A stretch of 64,000 bases of DNA from Nitrospira sp. (GCA_018242725.1 JAFEBI010000019.1:29071-93070); one strand, 5' to 3'. Shown: positions 48,432-58,726, counted from the first letter of the stretch. Translations and numbers: made by a program. The notes: generated by a model from the sequence alone, not told the origin.

Positions 48432-49835
48432 CTAAGCTGGAAGAGTCACGAGCGGCAATACGACCGTAAAGGTCGATCCCTGGCCGAGATCACTCTTGAC
48501 CTCAACCCGTCCCTTATGGAGATCTGCGATCCAAGCGCAGATGGCAAGACCAAGCCCTGTTCCCTTCTTGGTATGGGCGCGAGCCACATCCGTGCGGAAA
48601 AAGCGTTGAAAAATCTTCTTGTGGTCGGCTGCGGCAATGCCAATCCCATGATCGGTGATGGAAAGCCTCGCTTCCTGGCCGTCCCTCAACAGCGAGATTT
48701 CGACTTTGCCGCCGGGATTGGAATACTTCATCGCATTCTCAACCAGATTCAGCAGCAATTCACGAAGCCGCAGATCATCCCCTTGGACAATGACCGGCGT
48801 GATGGTTCCCAGCACTACTTCGACATTGCGTTCCTGTCCCAGCAACTTCGCCTGGCGATGGACGTCTTCCACCAAGGACTGCAGGACCACCGGCATGGAC
48901 TCGACCTTCACCTCCCCCATATCGGCACGGGAGAGAAACAACAATTCATCCACGATGCGGGTCATCCGATCGATCTCTTCGAGGTTGCTCTCCAGCACCG
49001 CCTTGTAATCTTCGAGCGGACGAGATTTCCTGAGCACCAGATCTGTTTCGCCCTTCATCACGGTCAGGGGCGTTCTCAACTCGTGCGACGCGTCGCTGGT
49101 AAATTGTCGGATTTGGCGAAACGAAGCATCCAACCGGCCGATCATGTTGTTGAAGGTAGCCGCCAGACGCCCGATCTCATCGTAAGCGCCAGGCATACTG
49201 AGTCGCTGACTAAGATCTCCTGCGGCAATCCGCTGGGCAGCCAGAGTAATCCTATCGACCGGGCGGAGCGCCCGTCCGGCCAGAAACCAGCCCCCAGCGA
49301 GCGACACGGTCAAGGCAATCGGGATCGCCACCAGAACCAGAACAAGGAATCGATGGAGCGTCTCTCCGACTGACTCCATTGAGGTCCCGACCTGCACGAT
49401 GTACAACAGATTGTCTCGGTACATGATCGGCATGGAAATCAACCGCAAGGGAGGCTCCTTGGGATACTGGGCCGACTCATAAATACTCTGTCCGGCAAAC
49501 GCGGCGTCAAGAGCCGTCCGGCTCAGTGGAACCTTGTGTTGTTTGATGTTCGGGGAGCGAATCGTGATGGTGCCGGAAGGGCTGAAGATCTGGAAGAACT
49601 TATCGATTCGCGTCAGTTCAGGAAACTGAGAAAGCAGTATCTCTTCATCGATCAGAGGAAGAAACCCGTTCGTTTCGAGCAAGCGTACGGCCGTCGTCGC
49701 CGTGTCCTCCAACGATTCATCAACAGTGTCGCGGAGATTTCTTGCCGTAATGGCATAGAGCACCATGGAGAATACTATCAAGACCAGGGCGAGCACGGTC
49801 CCATACCAGAAGGTCAACCTGACACGTAGTGGCAT
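48432..49835 (-). CDS. Membrane sensor histidine kinase, OmpR-type partner (467 aa)
   Basis: Two membrane helices (about 10-32 and 160-185) enclose a periplasmic sensor of about 125 residues. A HAMP domain, a HisKA domain (SDASHELRTPLTVMKGE, phospho-His near residue 250) and HATPase_c (N box LNLVENAMKYS, DHGIGI, KGTGLGLAI) follow. This is the CusS/heavy-metal-sensor-like layout. The partner is the response regulator 112 bases upstream. The signal is unknown; the adjacent HtrA suggests envelope stress. Confidence 0.92.
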   Translation of the reverse strand: MPLRVRLTFWYGTVLALVLIVFSMVLYAITARNLRDTVDESLEDTATTAVRLLETNGFLPLIDEEILLSQFPELTRIDKFFQIFSPSGTITIRSPNIKQHKVPLSRTALDAAFAGQSIYESAQYPKEPPLRLISMPIMYRDNLLYIVQVGTSMESVGETLHRFLVLVLVAIPIALTVSLAGGWFLAGRALRPVDRITLAAQRIAAGDLSQRLSMPGAYDEIGRLAATFNNMIGRLDASFRQIRQFTSDASHELRTPLTVMKGETDLVLRKSRPLEDYKAVLESNLEEIDRMTRIVDELLFLSRADMGEVKVESMPVVLQSLVEDVHRQAKLLGQERNVEVVLGTITPVIVQGDDLRLRELLLNLVENAMKYSNPGGKVEISLLRDGQEARLSITDHGIGIAAADHKKIFQRFFRTDVARAHTKKGTGLGLAICAWIADLHKGRVEVKSDLGQGSTFTVVLPLVTLPA

Positions 49836-49947
49836 CAGCTATCTCCTGACCGATGAAAGCGAACGAGATTCGCGGTGCGGTCTTGGTACCAGTGTCGGAT
49901 CTCTGGAGTCGCTGTGTGGTCTGAAGGCCACGAGTCTCCGCATCCTG

Positions 49948-50619
49948 CTAGTCGGCCTTGAGCATATACCCGCTTCCCCGTATGGTATGGATCAATTTCT
50001 TCGTCCGACCTCGATCGATCTTGTTTCGAAGATAGTTCACATAGACATCGATGACATTCGTAAACGTGTCGAAGTCTTGATTCCATACGTGTTCGGAGAT
50101 CATCGGTCGGGTGAGTACTCGACCGGTATGACGCATCAAGTATTCCAGCAAGGCATACTCTTTCAGCGTCAGATCGATGCGTTGCCCGCCTCGTGTCACC
50201 TCACGCGTGGCCGGGTTGAACATCAAGTCGTCGACTTGAAGCACTCCCGGACTTTCTGTTGCGCCACGGCGCAGTAAGGCACGAACTCGTGCCAAGAGCT
50301 CATCGATGGCGAATGGCTTCGTGAGATAGTCGTCGGCACCGGCATCCAGTCCTTTGACTCTCTGATCGATCTGTGATTGAGCAGACAGAATCAGCACCGG
50401 CGTTTGGATCCGTTCACGACGAAGATTCTTGAGCACATCCAACCCGGACATGCCCGGCAACATGACATCGACCACCAGAAGATCATAGTTGGTCGCCAAT
50501 GCCATCTCTAAGCCCTTCGCTCCATCTTCACAAAGATCTACGGCGTAGCTTTCTTCTTCCAATGCCCGCTTGATGAAGCAACCGACTTTAGTTTCGTCTT
50601 CGAGAACAAGCACACGCAT
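49948..50619 (-). CDS. OmpR/PhoB-family response regulator (223 aa)
   Basis: A receiver domain (MRVLVLEDETKVG, phospho-Asp in LLVVDVMLPGMSG, Lys in YLTKPFAIDEL) and a winged-helix DNA-binding domain (LTLKEYALLEYLMRHTGRVL, VNYLRNKIDRG, IRGSGYML). It is the first gene of the regulator-kinase-protease set and most likely controls it. Confidence 0.95.
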   Translation of the reverse strand: MRVLVLEDETKVGCFIKRALEEESYAVDLCEDGAKGLEMALATNYDLLVVDVMLPGMSGLDVLKNLRRERIQTPVLILSAQSQIDQRVKGLDAGADDYLTKPFAIDELLARVRALLRRGATESPGVLQVDDLMFNPATREVTRGGQRIDLTLKEYALLEYLMRHTGRVLTRPMISEHVWNQDFDTFTNVIDVYVNYLRNKIDRGRTKKLIHTIRGSGYMLKAD

Positions 50620-50795
50620 ACCTACTCCTACAAAGATTGGTCAGGGGGTGATTATATCAAACGACGCACCATGAATCTTGACGCTCGAGGAGTCGGCGGA
50701 AAGCCTGGCTCACATGCGTCGACCGGCTCGACCCAAGCGAGCGGGCGGAAGACGATCAGGCATCGCTTCGCAAGGGTCAGAGGGTAGCAGCACGG

Positions 50796-51437
50796 TTAGG
50801 TAGAGTCGCCGGGGAAGGTCTGTTCCACAGAGGTAATCATGAGTTTCCCGTCGCGGATCGTAAAAACCAGGGTCTCTTCGCCTTCTGCCTTGAATTCGTG
50901 ATTAGCCGGTCTGAGGGTCTCAGTGGACTTGAAGGACACCTTGGCACTTCTCTCATCCGCAGCCAACGAGACCGACGTATTCGTACGCGTGAAATCATTG
51001 TCGCTTGGGAAGGCGAACGCCATAGCCAGTGTCTTGCGATAGTCGTCCCGTGTCAGCATGGCCGTTTGGTGCTGTGGACCTTGTTTCAGATGGATGGTGA
51101 TCGTCGCGTCATACGAAATGTGACGGAGGACGCCCTCGACATCTTTTTTCCGAACGGCGTCGTCGAGGGTTCCGAGAAGCCGATCGATTCCTTCACGAGT
51201 GAGACGCAGATCCATCGCCCTGGAGTTCGACTGATGTTCCGTAAGCGATGCAGTTCGTTGAGAATGAGGTGCCAAGAACGTAGTCGGTATCCCTTGGCCG
51301 TTGAAGATCACGTATCCGCCCACAGCCACGAGGCCGAGAGTCAGCGTGACGGCGATGGCTGCTCGTTTAAAGGAGCGACCAGTGGACGGCTTCTCAGAAT
51401 CCTGACTGGAGCTTCGACTTGTGGTGGTCATGGTCAA
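50796..51437 (-). CDS. Membrane-anchored NTF2-like protein (213 aa), function unknown
   Basis: A short cytoplasmic N-terminus rich in Ser/Thr, one hydrophobic helix (AAIAVTLTLGLVAVGGYVIF, about 27-46) and a periplasmic domain of about 140 residues. That domain (REGIDRLLGTLDDAVRKKD, ITIHLKQ, DNDFTRTNTSVSL, ETLVFTIRDGKLMITSVEQ) has the look of a SnoaL/NTF2-like cone fold. No catalytic residues can be assigned. It lies upstream of the two-component system on the same strand but 176 bases away. Confidence 0.7.
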   Translation of the reverse strand: MTMTTTSRSSSQDSEKPSTGRSFKRAAIAVTLTLGLVAVGGYVIFNGQGIPTTFLAPHSQRTASLTEHQSNSRAMDLRLTREGIDRLLGTLDDAVRKKDVEGVLRHISYDATITIHLKQGPQHQTAMLTRDDYRKTLAMAFAFPSDNDFTRTNTSVSLAADERSAKVSFKSTETLRPANHEFKAEGEETLVFTIRDGKLMITSVEQTFPGDST

Positions 51438-51649
51438 CGCTCCGTTGACTTAATTGATCACCTCACAATAGCCTGAATTCTCGAAAAAGCAACGAAAGAG
51501 CGAGGCAGTGCACATTTATCTCCCTGTGGAGCAAACTGAATAGGTTCGGAGAGTGAACATGGACCTTACACTTGATCACTCGGTGCCCATCGCCGGCATG
51601 AACTTTCCCCCTAGGAGCAGATCAGATCGCTTGGAAATGAGGTGATCCC

Positions 51650-54625
51650 ATGGTAGGCTGCGCGGTCAACGCGACGAACGGTACCTCTTGCGCTGGTAGT
51701 AGCGGTCTCGAAACCAAACAGAGGATGGATGACCTTATGAACAGTCCGACATGGCTTCAACCGACCGATGACTTTGTGCATCGACACCTTGGTCCTGCCG
51801 ATGCAGACATTCAAGAGATGCTGGCCACCTTAGGCCACCAGTCGCTCGACACACTCGTCGATACGACCGTTCCACCTGATATCCGACTTCGGCAGGCCCT
51901 GGACATTCCCAACGGTGAGGGTGAGCAAGCCGTTCTCGCGCGACTCCAGGGTATCGCCGCCCAGAACAAGGTCTACCGCTCGCTGATCGGCATGGGATAT
52001 TACGACTGTGTCACACCCGGGGTAGTCCAACGGAATATTCTCGAAAATCCAGCTTGGTATACGCAGTATACTCCGTACCAAGCTGAGATCTCGCAAGGCC
52101 GCTTGGAGGCCCTTGTCACTTTTCAAACCATGGTCGCGGATCTGACCGGTCTCCCGCTGGCCAATTCGTCCCTGTTGGACGAAGCGACGGCGGCCGCTGA
52201 GGCGATGGCGATGTGCTACGCGATCGCCCGCCATGCCGGTCAGGAACGCCATGAGTTCTTCGTCTCACACGACTGTCATCCACAAACGATCGCTGTGCTG
52301 CGGACAAGGGCTGAACCCCTGGGCATCGTCCTCAAGACAGGAACCCCATCGGCCGCTGATTGTGTGCGACCAGAGCTGTGCGGCATCCTCCTGCAGTACC
52401 CGGCTACGGACGGGTATGTGGGTGATTTCAGCGCATTGGTGACCCAGGCCCATGAGGCCGGGGTCCTGGTCGTCGTGGCCACCGATCTCCTCGCACTCAC
52501 GGTCCTTCGTTCACCCGGAGAATTCGGAGCCGACATTGCCGTTGGCTCTACTCAGCGGTTCGGCGTCCCAATCGGCTTCGGTGGACCCCATGCCGCGTTT
52601 CTGGCGACTAAGGAAGAGTTCAAACGACAGATACCTGGCCGACTCGTCGGCGTCTCCAAAGACGTCACCGGTAAGCCGGCCATCCGGCTCTCACTTCAAA
52701 CACGCGAGCAGCACATCAGGCGGGAAAAGGCCACGAGTAACATCTGCACCGCCCAGGTCTTGCTGGCAGTGATGGCGGCCATGTTCGCGGTCTACCACGG
52801 ACCGGATGGGTTGCGCCGCATCGCCGAACGAGTCCATGGCCTGACGCTATTACTCGCGGAAGGCCTGCGTCGCCTGGGCTTCGACGTGTTGCCCAAAGTC
52901 TTTTTTGACACGATTCGAGTTCCGGTTTCCAAACCCCAAGCCGAACAGATCGTCGCAAGAGCGGATGCACAAGGAATCAACTTCCGGCAGTACGAAGACG
53001 GCTCCATCGGCCTGTCGCTCGACGAAGTCAGCTCCGAGCAGGAGGTGCACCGCCTCCTGCAGATTTTCGTCGGCCACGACCAGTTGCCGTTTCGCCTCTC
53101 GGATCTTGCCTCCTCCGTTGATCTGGAATATCCCTCGCCATTGATGAGGATCAGTCCGTATCTCACACATGAGGTGTTCCACCGCTATCACTCTGAACAC
53201 GAAATGCTCCGCTATCTCTATCGACTGCAGGCGCGAGACCTCTCGCTCGTGCACTCGATGATCCCGCTGGGCTCTTGCACAATGAAGCTTAATGCCACAT
53301 CAGAGATGCTGCCGGTAACCTGGCCCGAGTTCGCTCGTCTGCATCCATTCGCCCCAGGTGACCAAACCCGCGGCTATCAAACCTTATTTCGTCAATTGGA
53401 AGGGTGGTTGGCCGAGATCGCAGGGTTTGCAGCCTTCTCGCTTCAACCGAATGCGGGCTCCCAAGGCGAATACTCCGGTTTGATGGTGATCCGAGCCTAC
53501 AATCGGTCAAAGGGTGAGGGGCATCGCGATGTGTGTTTGATCCCCGTCTCAGCCCATGGGACGAATCCTGCCACCGCCGCGATGGTCGGCATGACCGTCG
53601 TCGCCGTCGCCTGCGATCGAAACGGAAATGTGGATGTGGCTGACATGGAGGCCAAAGCGGCGCAATACAGGGACCGATTAGCAGCCCTGATGCTGACCTA
53701 TCCCTCCACCCACGGAGTGTTTGAGGCCAGCGTGCGGCGCATTTGCCAGATTGTCCATACCCATGGGGGACAGGTGTATATCGACGGAGCCAATATGAAT
53801 GCCATGGTCGGCCTCTGCCGTCTGGGCGATATCGGGGCCGATGTCTGCCATCTTAATCTCCATAAGACGTTTTGTATTCCCCATGGCGGCGGAGGCCCTG
53901 GCGTAGGCCCCATAGGCGTCGCGCGGCATCTGATCCCGTTTCTCCCAGGGCATCCCGTGGTCAAGCTCGGTGGCCTGCAGACCATCGGCTCCGTATCAGC
54001 GGCGCCCTTCGGCAGCCCAGGCATTCTTCCGATCTCTTGGACTTATATCGCCATGATGGGACGCGAGGGTCTGACCAAGGCAACCCAGGTGGCCATCCTC
54101 AACGCCAACTACATGGCCAAGCGTCTGGAGAAGTACTATTCGATCCTGTATCGGGGAGAGTCAGGGTTGGTGGCGCATGAATTCATTTTGGACCTGCGTG
54201 AGTTTAAGGAAAGCGCCGGCATCGAGGCGATGGATGTCGCGAAACGACTGATGGACTATGGCTTCCATGCACCGACCGTGTCGTTCCCGGTCGTGGGTAC
54301 GCTTATGATCGAACCGACTGAAAGTGAATCGAAGCACGAACTTGATCGTCTCTGCGAAGCCCTCATCTTGATCCGTGCCGAGATTCAGGAGATCGTCGAC
54401 GGTCGCCAACCGCGGACCAACAATGTGCTGAAGAACGCTCCTCATACCGCCGCGAGCGTAACCGCCACGGAATGGAACCGATCCTATAGCCGAGAACAAG
54501 CCGCGTTTCCTGCCTCGTGGGTCAAACACAGCAAGTTCTGGCCGAGCGTCAGCCGGATCGATGAGGCCTATGGCGACCGCCATCTCGTCTGCAGTTGTCC
54601 GCCCATGGACACCTATCAGAACTAG
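51650..54625 (+). CDS. gcvP: Glycine dehydrogenase (decarboxylating), P-protein (up to 991 aa)
   Basis: The PLP-dependent P-protein of the glycine cleavage system, single-chain type. An N-terminal half opening with [17 protein letters not shown] is followed by the catalytic half with the PLP lysine in [24 protein letters not shown]. Both halves are complete. The ATG at 51650 has a strong GAGGTGAT site. An inner ATG at 51737 (giving 962 aa) matches the usual family start and normal length, so the first 29 residues may not be real. The H, T and L proteins are not in the window. Confidence 0.95.
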   Translation: MVGCAVNATNGTSCAGSSGLETKQRMDDLMNSPTWLQPTDDFVHRHLGPADADIQEMLATLGHQSLDTLVDTTVPPDIRLRQALDIPNGEGEQAVLARLQGIAAQNKVYRSLIGMGYYDCVTPGVVQRNILENPAWYTQYTPYQAEISQGRLEALVTFQTMVADLTGLPLANSSLLDEATAAAEAMAMCYAIARHAGQERHEFFVSHDCHPQTIAVLRTRAEPLGIVLKTGTPSAADCVRPELCGILLQYPATDGYVGDFSALVTQAHEAGVLVVVATDLLALTVLRSPGEFGADIAVGSTQRFGVPIGFGGPHAAFLATKEEFKRQIPGRLVGVSKDVTGKPAIRLSLQTREQHIRREKATSNICTAQVLLAVMAAMFAVYHGPDGLRRIAERVHGLTLLLAEGLRRLGFDVLPKVFFDTIRVPVSKPQAEQIVARADAQGINFRQYEDGSIGLSLDEVSSEQEVHRLLQIFVGHDQLPFRLSDLASSVDLEYPSPLMRISPYLTHEVFHRYHSEHEMLRYLYRLQARDLSLVHSMIPLGSCTMKLNATSEMLPVTWPEFARLHPFAPGDQTRGYQTLFRQLEGWLAEIAGFAAFSLQPNAGSQGEYSGLMVIRAYNRSKGEGHRDVCLIPVSAHGTNPATAAMVGMTVVAVACDRNGNVDVADMEAKAAQYRDRLAALMLTYPSTHGVFEASVRRICQIVHTHGGQVYIDGANMNAMVGLCRLGDIGADVCHLNLHKTFCIPHGGGGPGVGPIGVARHLIPFLPGHPVVKLGGLQTIGSVSAAPFGSPGILPISWTYIAMMGREGLTKATQVAILNANYMAKRLEKYYSILYRGESGLVAHEFILDLREFKESAGIEAMDVAKRLMDYGFHAPTVSFPVVGTLMIEPTESESKHELDRLCEALILIRAEIQEIVDGRQPRTNNVLKNAPHTAASVTATEWNRSYSREQAAFPASWVKHSKFWPSVSRIDEAYGDRHLVCSCPPMDTYQN

Positions 54626-54754
54626 CAGGAACTCCTGTGCCATTTCCGACCCCTGGCTGGTTCGCTAGCCAAGGGTTTCGGTTGTGCCTCTCCTTGCCTG
54701 ATTTTCAAGATAAGCAGTACAGTACAGAGGATTGATCTCTGAGGAGGACATCCT

Positions 54755-56074
54755 ATGAGCGACATCGGACGTCGAGACTTTCTGGTCAGGACAGGCTTGG
54801 CTTTGAGTGCAGCAGTGCTGGCTGGGGCCCACCCTCGTGCTTCTGCTGAACAACCAACGTCACCAACTCGCGTGAAGAGCTGGGATGACCTGCGAGCACA
54901 GTTTCCCCTCTCTTCACAGCTTATCCACTTGGCTGCGTTCTTCCTTGCATCCCATCCCACCCCGGTGCGCGAGGCGATCGAACGGCATCGCGCCGGCCTA
55001 GATGCCGACCCCATCGGCTATTGGTTCGACCATGAAGAGAAACAGGAAGCGACGGTGCTCCAAGCCGCTGCCGAATATCTGGGGGCCAATCCCGCCGATA
55101 TCGCCTTGACCGATAGCACGACGATGGGGCTGGGTCTCCTTTATGGCGGGCTCAAGCTGGGCAATGAGCAGGAAATTTTGACCACGACCCACGACCACTA
55201 TTCGACGGAAACCGCTCTGCGTCTCCGTGCCGAACAGACCGGCGCCATGGTGCGACCGATTCACCTGTATCGTTCCACCCAAACGGTGTCCCGCGAGGAA
55301 ATCGTCGAGTCGTTGCACAAGGGCATCACCCCAATGACGCGCATTGTGGCCGTCACCTGGGTCCATTCCAGCACGGGATTGAAACTTCCGATCCACGACA
55401 TGGCGTTAGCGATCCAATCCATCAATCGTTCGAGAGACGAGCGGGACCGGATCATCCTCTGCGTGGACGGCGTGCATGCCCTTGGCGTTGAGGATTTCAG
55501 CGTCAGAGACCTCGGCTGCGACTTCCTGGTTGCTGGGACCCACAAATGGATGTTCGGCCCACGCGGGACTGGGCTCGTCTGGGGCCACCCAAAAGCCTGG
55601 CCGATCACCAGGACAACGATCCCGACATTCAGCAGTCAGGCCTATGACCTCTGGATGGAGAACAAATCGTCAAAGGATCTCCCACCATCAGTCCACATGA
55701 CTCCGGGTGGGTTCCATTCGTTCGAACATCGCTGGGCGCTGGATGAAGCCTTTAAGTTTCATCAGGCCATTGGAAAACCCAGAGTGACACAGCGCGTCTA
55801 TGAGTTGAATCAACAGCTGAAGCAAGGCCTGACCGCCATGCCACATGTCACCCTTCACACGCCGATGTCACAGGGTCTGTCGGCGGGGATTGTCTGTTTT
55901 GAGGTAATGGGATTGTCACCTCGCCAGGTCGTGGAGAAGCTTCGACAGCGCGGCATCGTCGGCAGCGTGACACCCTACGCGACCAAATACGCCCGGCTCG
56001 CACCGAGTCTCATCAATTCACCAGCTGAAATCGAGAAAACATTGGGAGAAATCAGAGGTCTTCGTACCGTGTAA
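54755..56074 (+). CDS. Class-V aminotransferase-like protein with Tat signal (439 aa)
   Basis: A PLP enzyme of the aminotransferase class V / isopenicillin-N-epimerase-like group. The PLP lysine is in LVAGTHKWMFGPRGTGLVWG and the Asp in CVDGVHALGVEDF. The N-terminus GRRDFLVRTGLALSAAVLAG is a twin-arginine signal with cleavage near ASA-E, so the folded holoenzyme would be exported to the periplasm. Good AGGAGG site before the ATG. The substrate is unknown. It follows gcvP by 129 bases but the link may be chance. Confidence 0.87.
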   Translation: MSDIGRRDFLVRTGLALSAAVLAGAHPRASAEQPTSPTRVKSWDDLRAQFPLSSQLIHLAAFFLASHPTPVREAIERHRAGLDADPIGYWFDHEEKQEATVLQAAAEYLGANPADIALTDSTTMGLGLLYGGLKLGNEQEILTTTHDHYSTETALRLRAEQTGAMVRPIHLYRSTQTVSREEIVESLHKGITPMTRIVAVTWVHSSTGLKLPIHDMALAIQSINRSRDERDRIILCVDGVHALGVEDFSVRDLGCDFLVAGTHKWMFGPRGTGLVWGHPKAWPITRTTIPTFSSQAYDLWMENKSSKDLPPSVHMTPGGFHSFEHRWALDEAFKFHQAIGKPRVTQRVYELNQQLKQGLTAMPHVTLHTPMSQGLSAGIVCFEVMGLSPRQVVEKLRQRGIVGSVTPYATKYARLAPSLINSPAEIEKTLGEIRGLRTV

Positions 56075-56113
56075 CGTGGTGCATTTCGGTTGTGTTGACA
56101 AAAAGGCAGAGTG

Positions 56114-57310
56114 TTATTCGTCAATGTCCTGGGCGAGACGAAACCCAAGAGAGTCGCCTCTAACATCGGTGAAGTTCCAGTCCCGCTTCGGTGCCCGGAG
56201 GTTCTCGAGATTGCTGCCCCAGGAACCACCGCGGATCACGCGAGAATCGTTCTTTTGTTTATCATGTCGGCTCGCACACCATTCCCACACATTTCCTGCC
56301 ATGTCGTGGCAGCCGTAGGGGCTTACTCCATTGGGATATCGAACCACTGGTGTCGTATGACCAATGCCAGATTCCTTACTGTTACACTTGTTCAGATCAA
56401 ACTCTTCGCCCCAAGGATACTGACGCCCATCCTCACCTCGTGCCGCCTTTTCCCATTCCTGCTCCGAGGGAAGACGCTTGCCTATCCATTTGGCGTATGC
56501 TTCTGCTTCGTGGTAACTCACACCCACAATCGGTTGGTTAAGCTTGTTCCACTTCGTATCATCCCAAGATATGGGGTCAGGAGCTATGATGTTCTCCTTC
56601 ATCTTCCACTGCCACCCTTCTATTGACCAGCACTGCTGATCCTCATAGCCACCAGCTAAAACAAACTCACCATATTTCTGGTTGGTCACAGGATACTGAT
56701 CAATCCAATAGTCGTGATCGATTACCACGGGAATATTTTGGTCGCCATACAAAAACGACCCATTCGTGACTCTAACCATGTCGACTGGCGTTTGTACGAA
56801 GGGGTCCTTGGTCCTACCATTTTTTTGTATTCCCTGCTTCTCGAATACAGAAATCGATTGTTCCAGGAACCTGATTAATCGATCCATATCACCGTGAAAG
56901 TCGCGACCGGATCGAACCTCTAGCCCATTCCGATAGGACAATTCTTGCAAGCTGGTGGGCAGCCTGTCGACCACTGGAGTTTTCGCGCCTCGGACGAGCA
57001 CAGGAACTACGGGTACCTGTCGCTTGAGTGCCGACTCGATTTCAATCCGCACAAAATCGTGCGGATCATCCAGCCTAGATTTGCCTTCGTTGTATTTTGA
57101 CCCATCCCAGTCCGGACCGATCACCGCGAGGAAGACGTCACACTTGGCCACCTGTTGATCCAAATACTTCCGAAAATCGACGCCAAACGGAATCGAGTCC
57201 ACATCCATAAACACCGCCTCTCGCCCGAACTGCTGGACCAGCCGGTCATCGATCCAACCGGTGACATCAACACTATCCTCACGGCGGTAAGAGATCAGGA
57301 TTTTGCTCAT
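56114..57310 (-). CDS. TIR domain - FGE-like fusion protein (398 aa)
   Basis: Residues 1-130 are a TIR domain (ILISYRREDSVDVTGWIDDR, FLAVIGPDW, FVRIEIESALKRQVPVVPVL; the Glu in the last block is the likely NADase residue). Residues about 175-398 form an FGE/C-type-lectin-like domain (QTPVDMVRVTNGSFLYGD, YPVTNQKYGEF, RLPSEQEWEKAARGEDG, DMAGNVWEWCASR, RVIRGGSW). The active-site cysteines of true FGE after GGSW are missing. Its last 40 residues are closely alike to those of the DUF4062-STAND-FGE protein at 35 kb. Defence or signalling is an inference from TIR architecture. Confidence 0.87.
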   Translation of the reverse strand: MSKILISYRREDSVDVTGWIDDRLVQQFGREAVFMDVDSIPFGVDFRKYLDQQVAKCDVFLAVIGPDWDGSKYNEGKSRLDDPHDFVRIEIESALKRQVPVVPVLVRGAKTPVVDRLPTSLQELSYRNGLEVRSGRDFHGDMDRLIRFLEQSISVFEKQGIQKNGRTKDPFVQTPVDMVRVTNGSFLYGDQNIPVVIDHDYWIDQYPVTNQKYGEFVLAGGYEDQQCWSIEGWQWKMKENIIAPDPISWDDTKWNKLNQPIVGVSYHEAEAYAKWIGKRLPSEQEWEKAARGEDGRQYPWGEEFDLNKCNSKESGIGHTTPVVRYPNGVSPYGCHDMAGNVWEWCASRHDKQKNDSRVIRGGSWGSNLENLRAPKRDWNFTDVRGDSLGFRLAQDIDE

Positions 57311-57383
57311 GATCAGTGTTGTGTACCAAAAGTCCGCTCGTGGTGAACCGGTCTAACCATTAACGGCACCATATGAAATCTCA

Positions 57384-57414
57384 CGCCCTTCGACAGGCTC
57401 AGGGGGAACGGGAC
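57384..57414. repeat. REP-like element upstream of the TIR-FGE gene
   Basis: GCCCTTCGACAGGCTCAGGGGGAACGGGAC, an imperfect palindrome sharing the core TTCGACAGGCTCA with the element at 37680-37730, in the same orientation relative to its neighbouring gene. It begins 74 bases before the ATG of the TIR-FGE gene. Confidence 0.7.
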
Positions 57415-57610
57415 CCTTTGCCGTTACACCAGATTCTACGGATTTTCCCTATGAATGCAAGACGGGAACCTGGCAATACAGGTCCTGACGGAGTTGTCCA
57501 CTAAAAGCTATTGGAGTTGATCAGGCAACTGACTGGATACACATGAAGAAACGAACTATGGCAGGTTTTGAGCTTGGAGGAACCGCCTTCAAATTATTTT
57601 GCAGAGTGCT
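57415..57610. other. Rest of the intergenic region between the TIR-FGE and Sel1 genes
   Basis: With the REP-like element this makes a 300-base gap. No gene or further signal recognised. Confidence 0.5.
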
Positions 57611-58165
57611 CTATTTCTCACCACACTTCTTGAACTCCGACTCCAGACACTGCTTCGTTAATCCCTCGGCTTTATGAATCTGCTCTGGAGTCATACGTTT
57701 CGCCATATGGTCCCGATCTTTCATGATTTCCGTTTTCGATCCGCCGGTCGACGATTCCCCCGCGACGCTGTACCACACATAAGCTCGCACTTGATCTTGT
57801 GGTACCCCCTGCCCTTTGTCGTACATCTGAGCCAGTTCGTTTTGCGCTCCGGCGTGGCCTTGCCCCGCCGCCAGTCGATGCCATTTCAACGCGGCCTGGT
57901 AGTCTTGCATCACGCCCATCCCGCTGGCATACAGGAGCCCGAGATTGTACTGCGCCCGCACATCCCCTTTTTCCGCTCGCGGGTGAAAGAGCCCTGCAGC
58001 GGCTCGGTAGTCTCCCCGCTTTAACGCTTCGTAGGGTTCCTCCCCAGCGAGGGGGATCGATCTCTGAGGGACTACCGGCTTTGGATCCTTCGTCAGCGGT
58101 TCAAGGGCGGCAGCGGTTGCCACATTGCTCAGAATCAAAATTCCCGCAAGCACGAGTGGTCCCAT
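57611..58165 (-). CDS. Exported Sel1-repeat protein (184 aa)
   Basis: A signal peptide (LVLAGILILSNVATAAALE) is followed by two to three Sel1-like repeats (AQYNLGLLYASGMGVMQDY, AQNELAQMYDKGQGVPQDQ, YVWYSVAG). These are alpha-solenoid protein-interaction repeats. The C-terminus has a charged helix and two cysteines (CLESEFKKCGEK). Probably periplasmic. No partner is evident from context. Confidence 0.82.
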   Translation of the reverse strand: MGPLVLAGILILSNVATAAALEPLTKDPKPVVPQRSIPLAGEEPYEALKRGDYRAAAGLFHPRAEKGDVRAQYNLGLLYASGMGVMQDYQAALKWHRLAAGQGHAGAQNELAQMYDKGQGVPQDQVRAYVWYSVAGESSTGGSKTEIMKDRDHMAKRMTPEQIHKAEGLTKQCLESEFKKCGEK

Positions 58166-58501
58166 TGTTGTCCTACCCTTCAGCCTTGTTATCTCTTATG
58201 GTGATGACTGATTCGCCGTTGGTACCATGAAAGCACCTTACTTGGGCGTTCACATTCTCCCAAATGAGATCAACCGTAACAGAGTTCATTGTTGTCGAAC
58301 CTGACCGAGCTGTCATCAAAATATCATTTCTAGGTCTGAGGATGATACGTGGAACGTTGTAAGAATTAGTGATCGGCTGGCAATGAATCAACACAGGCGT
58401 TACGCGAGATCGAGCTTCATCATTATTGGGGAAGGAAAGCATTGAAATGGTGTTGCCGGGTTAAGAAATAGGTGCCGAAGATGACCTCATCCTTCTCTCG
58501 C
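58166..58501. other. Intergenic region between the Sel1 and DUF1653 genes
   Basis: About 336 bases with one small minus-strand frame (58173-58442) that lacks a ribosome-binding site and any recognisable fold. I do not call a gene here. Confidence 0.5.
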
Positions 58502-58726
58502 CTAGCCTTCTCCTGTGTTCTCATCTATTCGTGAAAAGCGCGGAACAGATACGCCTCTCTTCTCGACGTTCTCAATAAACATGGCAAGGGGTCTTATCCA
58601 AAGGCCTCGATCGCCATACAACGCCCGGTACACGACAACCTCCTCTTCCGTTTCTGAATGTCTGGCAACCCCTAATACCTCATACTGCTGCCCTTTATGG
58701 TGACGATAAACCCCGGGTAACACCAT
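58502..58726 (-). CDS. DUF1653 protein (74 aa)
   Basis: A small protein of the DUF1653 family: PGVYRHHKGQQYEVLGVARH, EEEVVVYRALYGDRGLWIRP and the ending around VPRFSRI match the family's beta-rich core. Function unknown; family members occur widely as solitary genes. Complete and of normal length. Confidence 0.85.
   Translation of the reverse strand: MVLPGVYRHHKGQQYEVLGVARHSETEEEVVVYRALYGDRGLWIRPLAMFIENVEKRGVSVPRFSRIDENTGEG

Noticed and set aside
48516..49373. A 285-codon plus-strand frame opposite the sensor kinase
   Set aside because: Antisense shadow of HAMP/HisKA/HATPase coding sequence; no ribosome-binding site or recognisable protein.
51438..51649. Possible glycine riboswitch ahead of gcvP
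   Set aside because: The region was read for the conserved tandem aptamer cores and none was convincing; an isolated GGAGAG is not enough.
58173..58442. Small minus-strand frame (89 codons) between the Sel1 and DUF1653 genes
   Set aside because: No ribosome-binding site, no signal or motif; could be real but is not supported.
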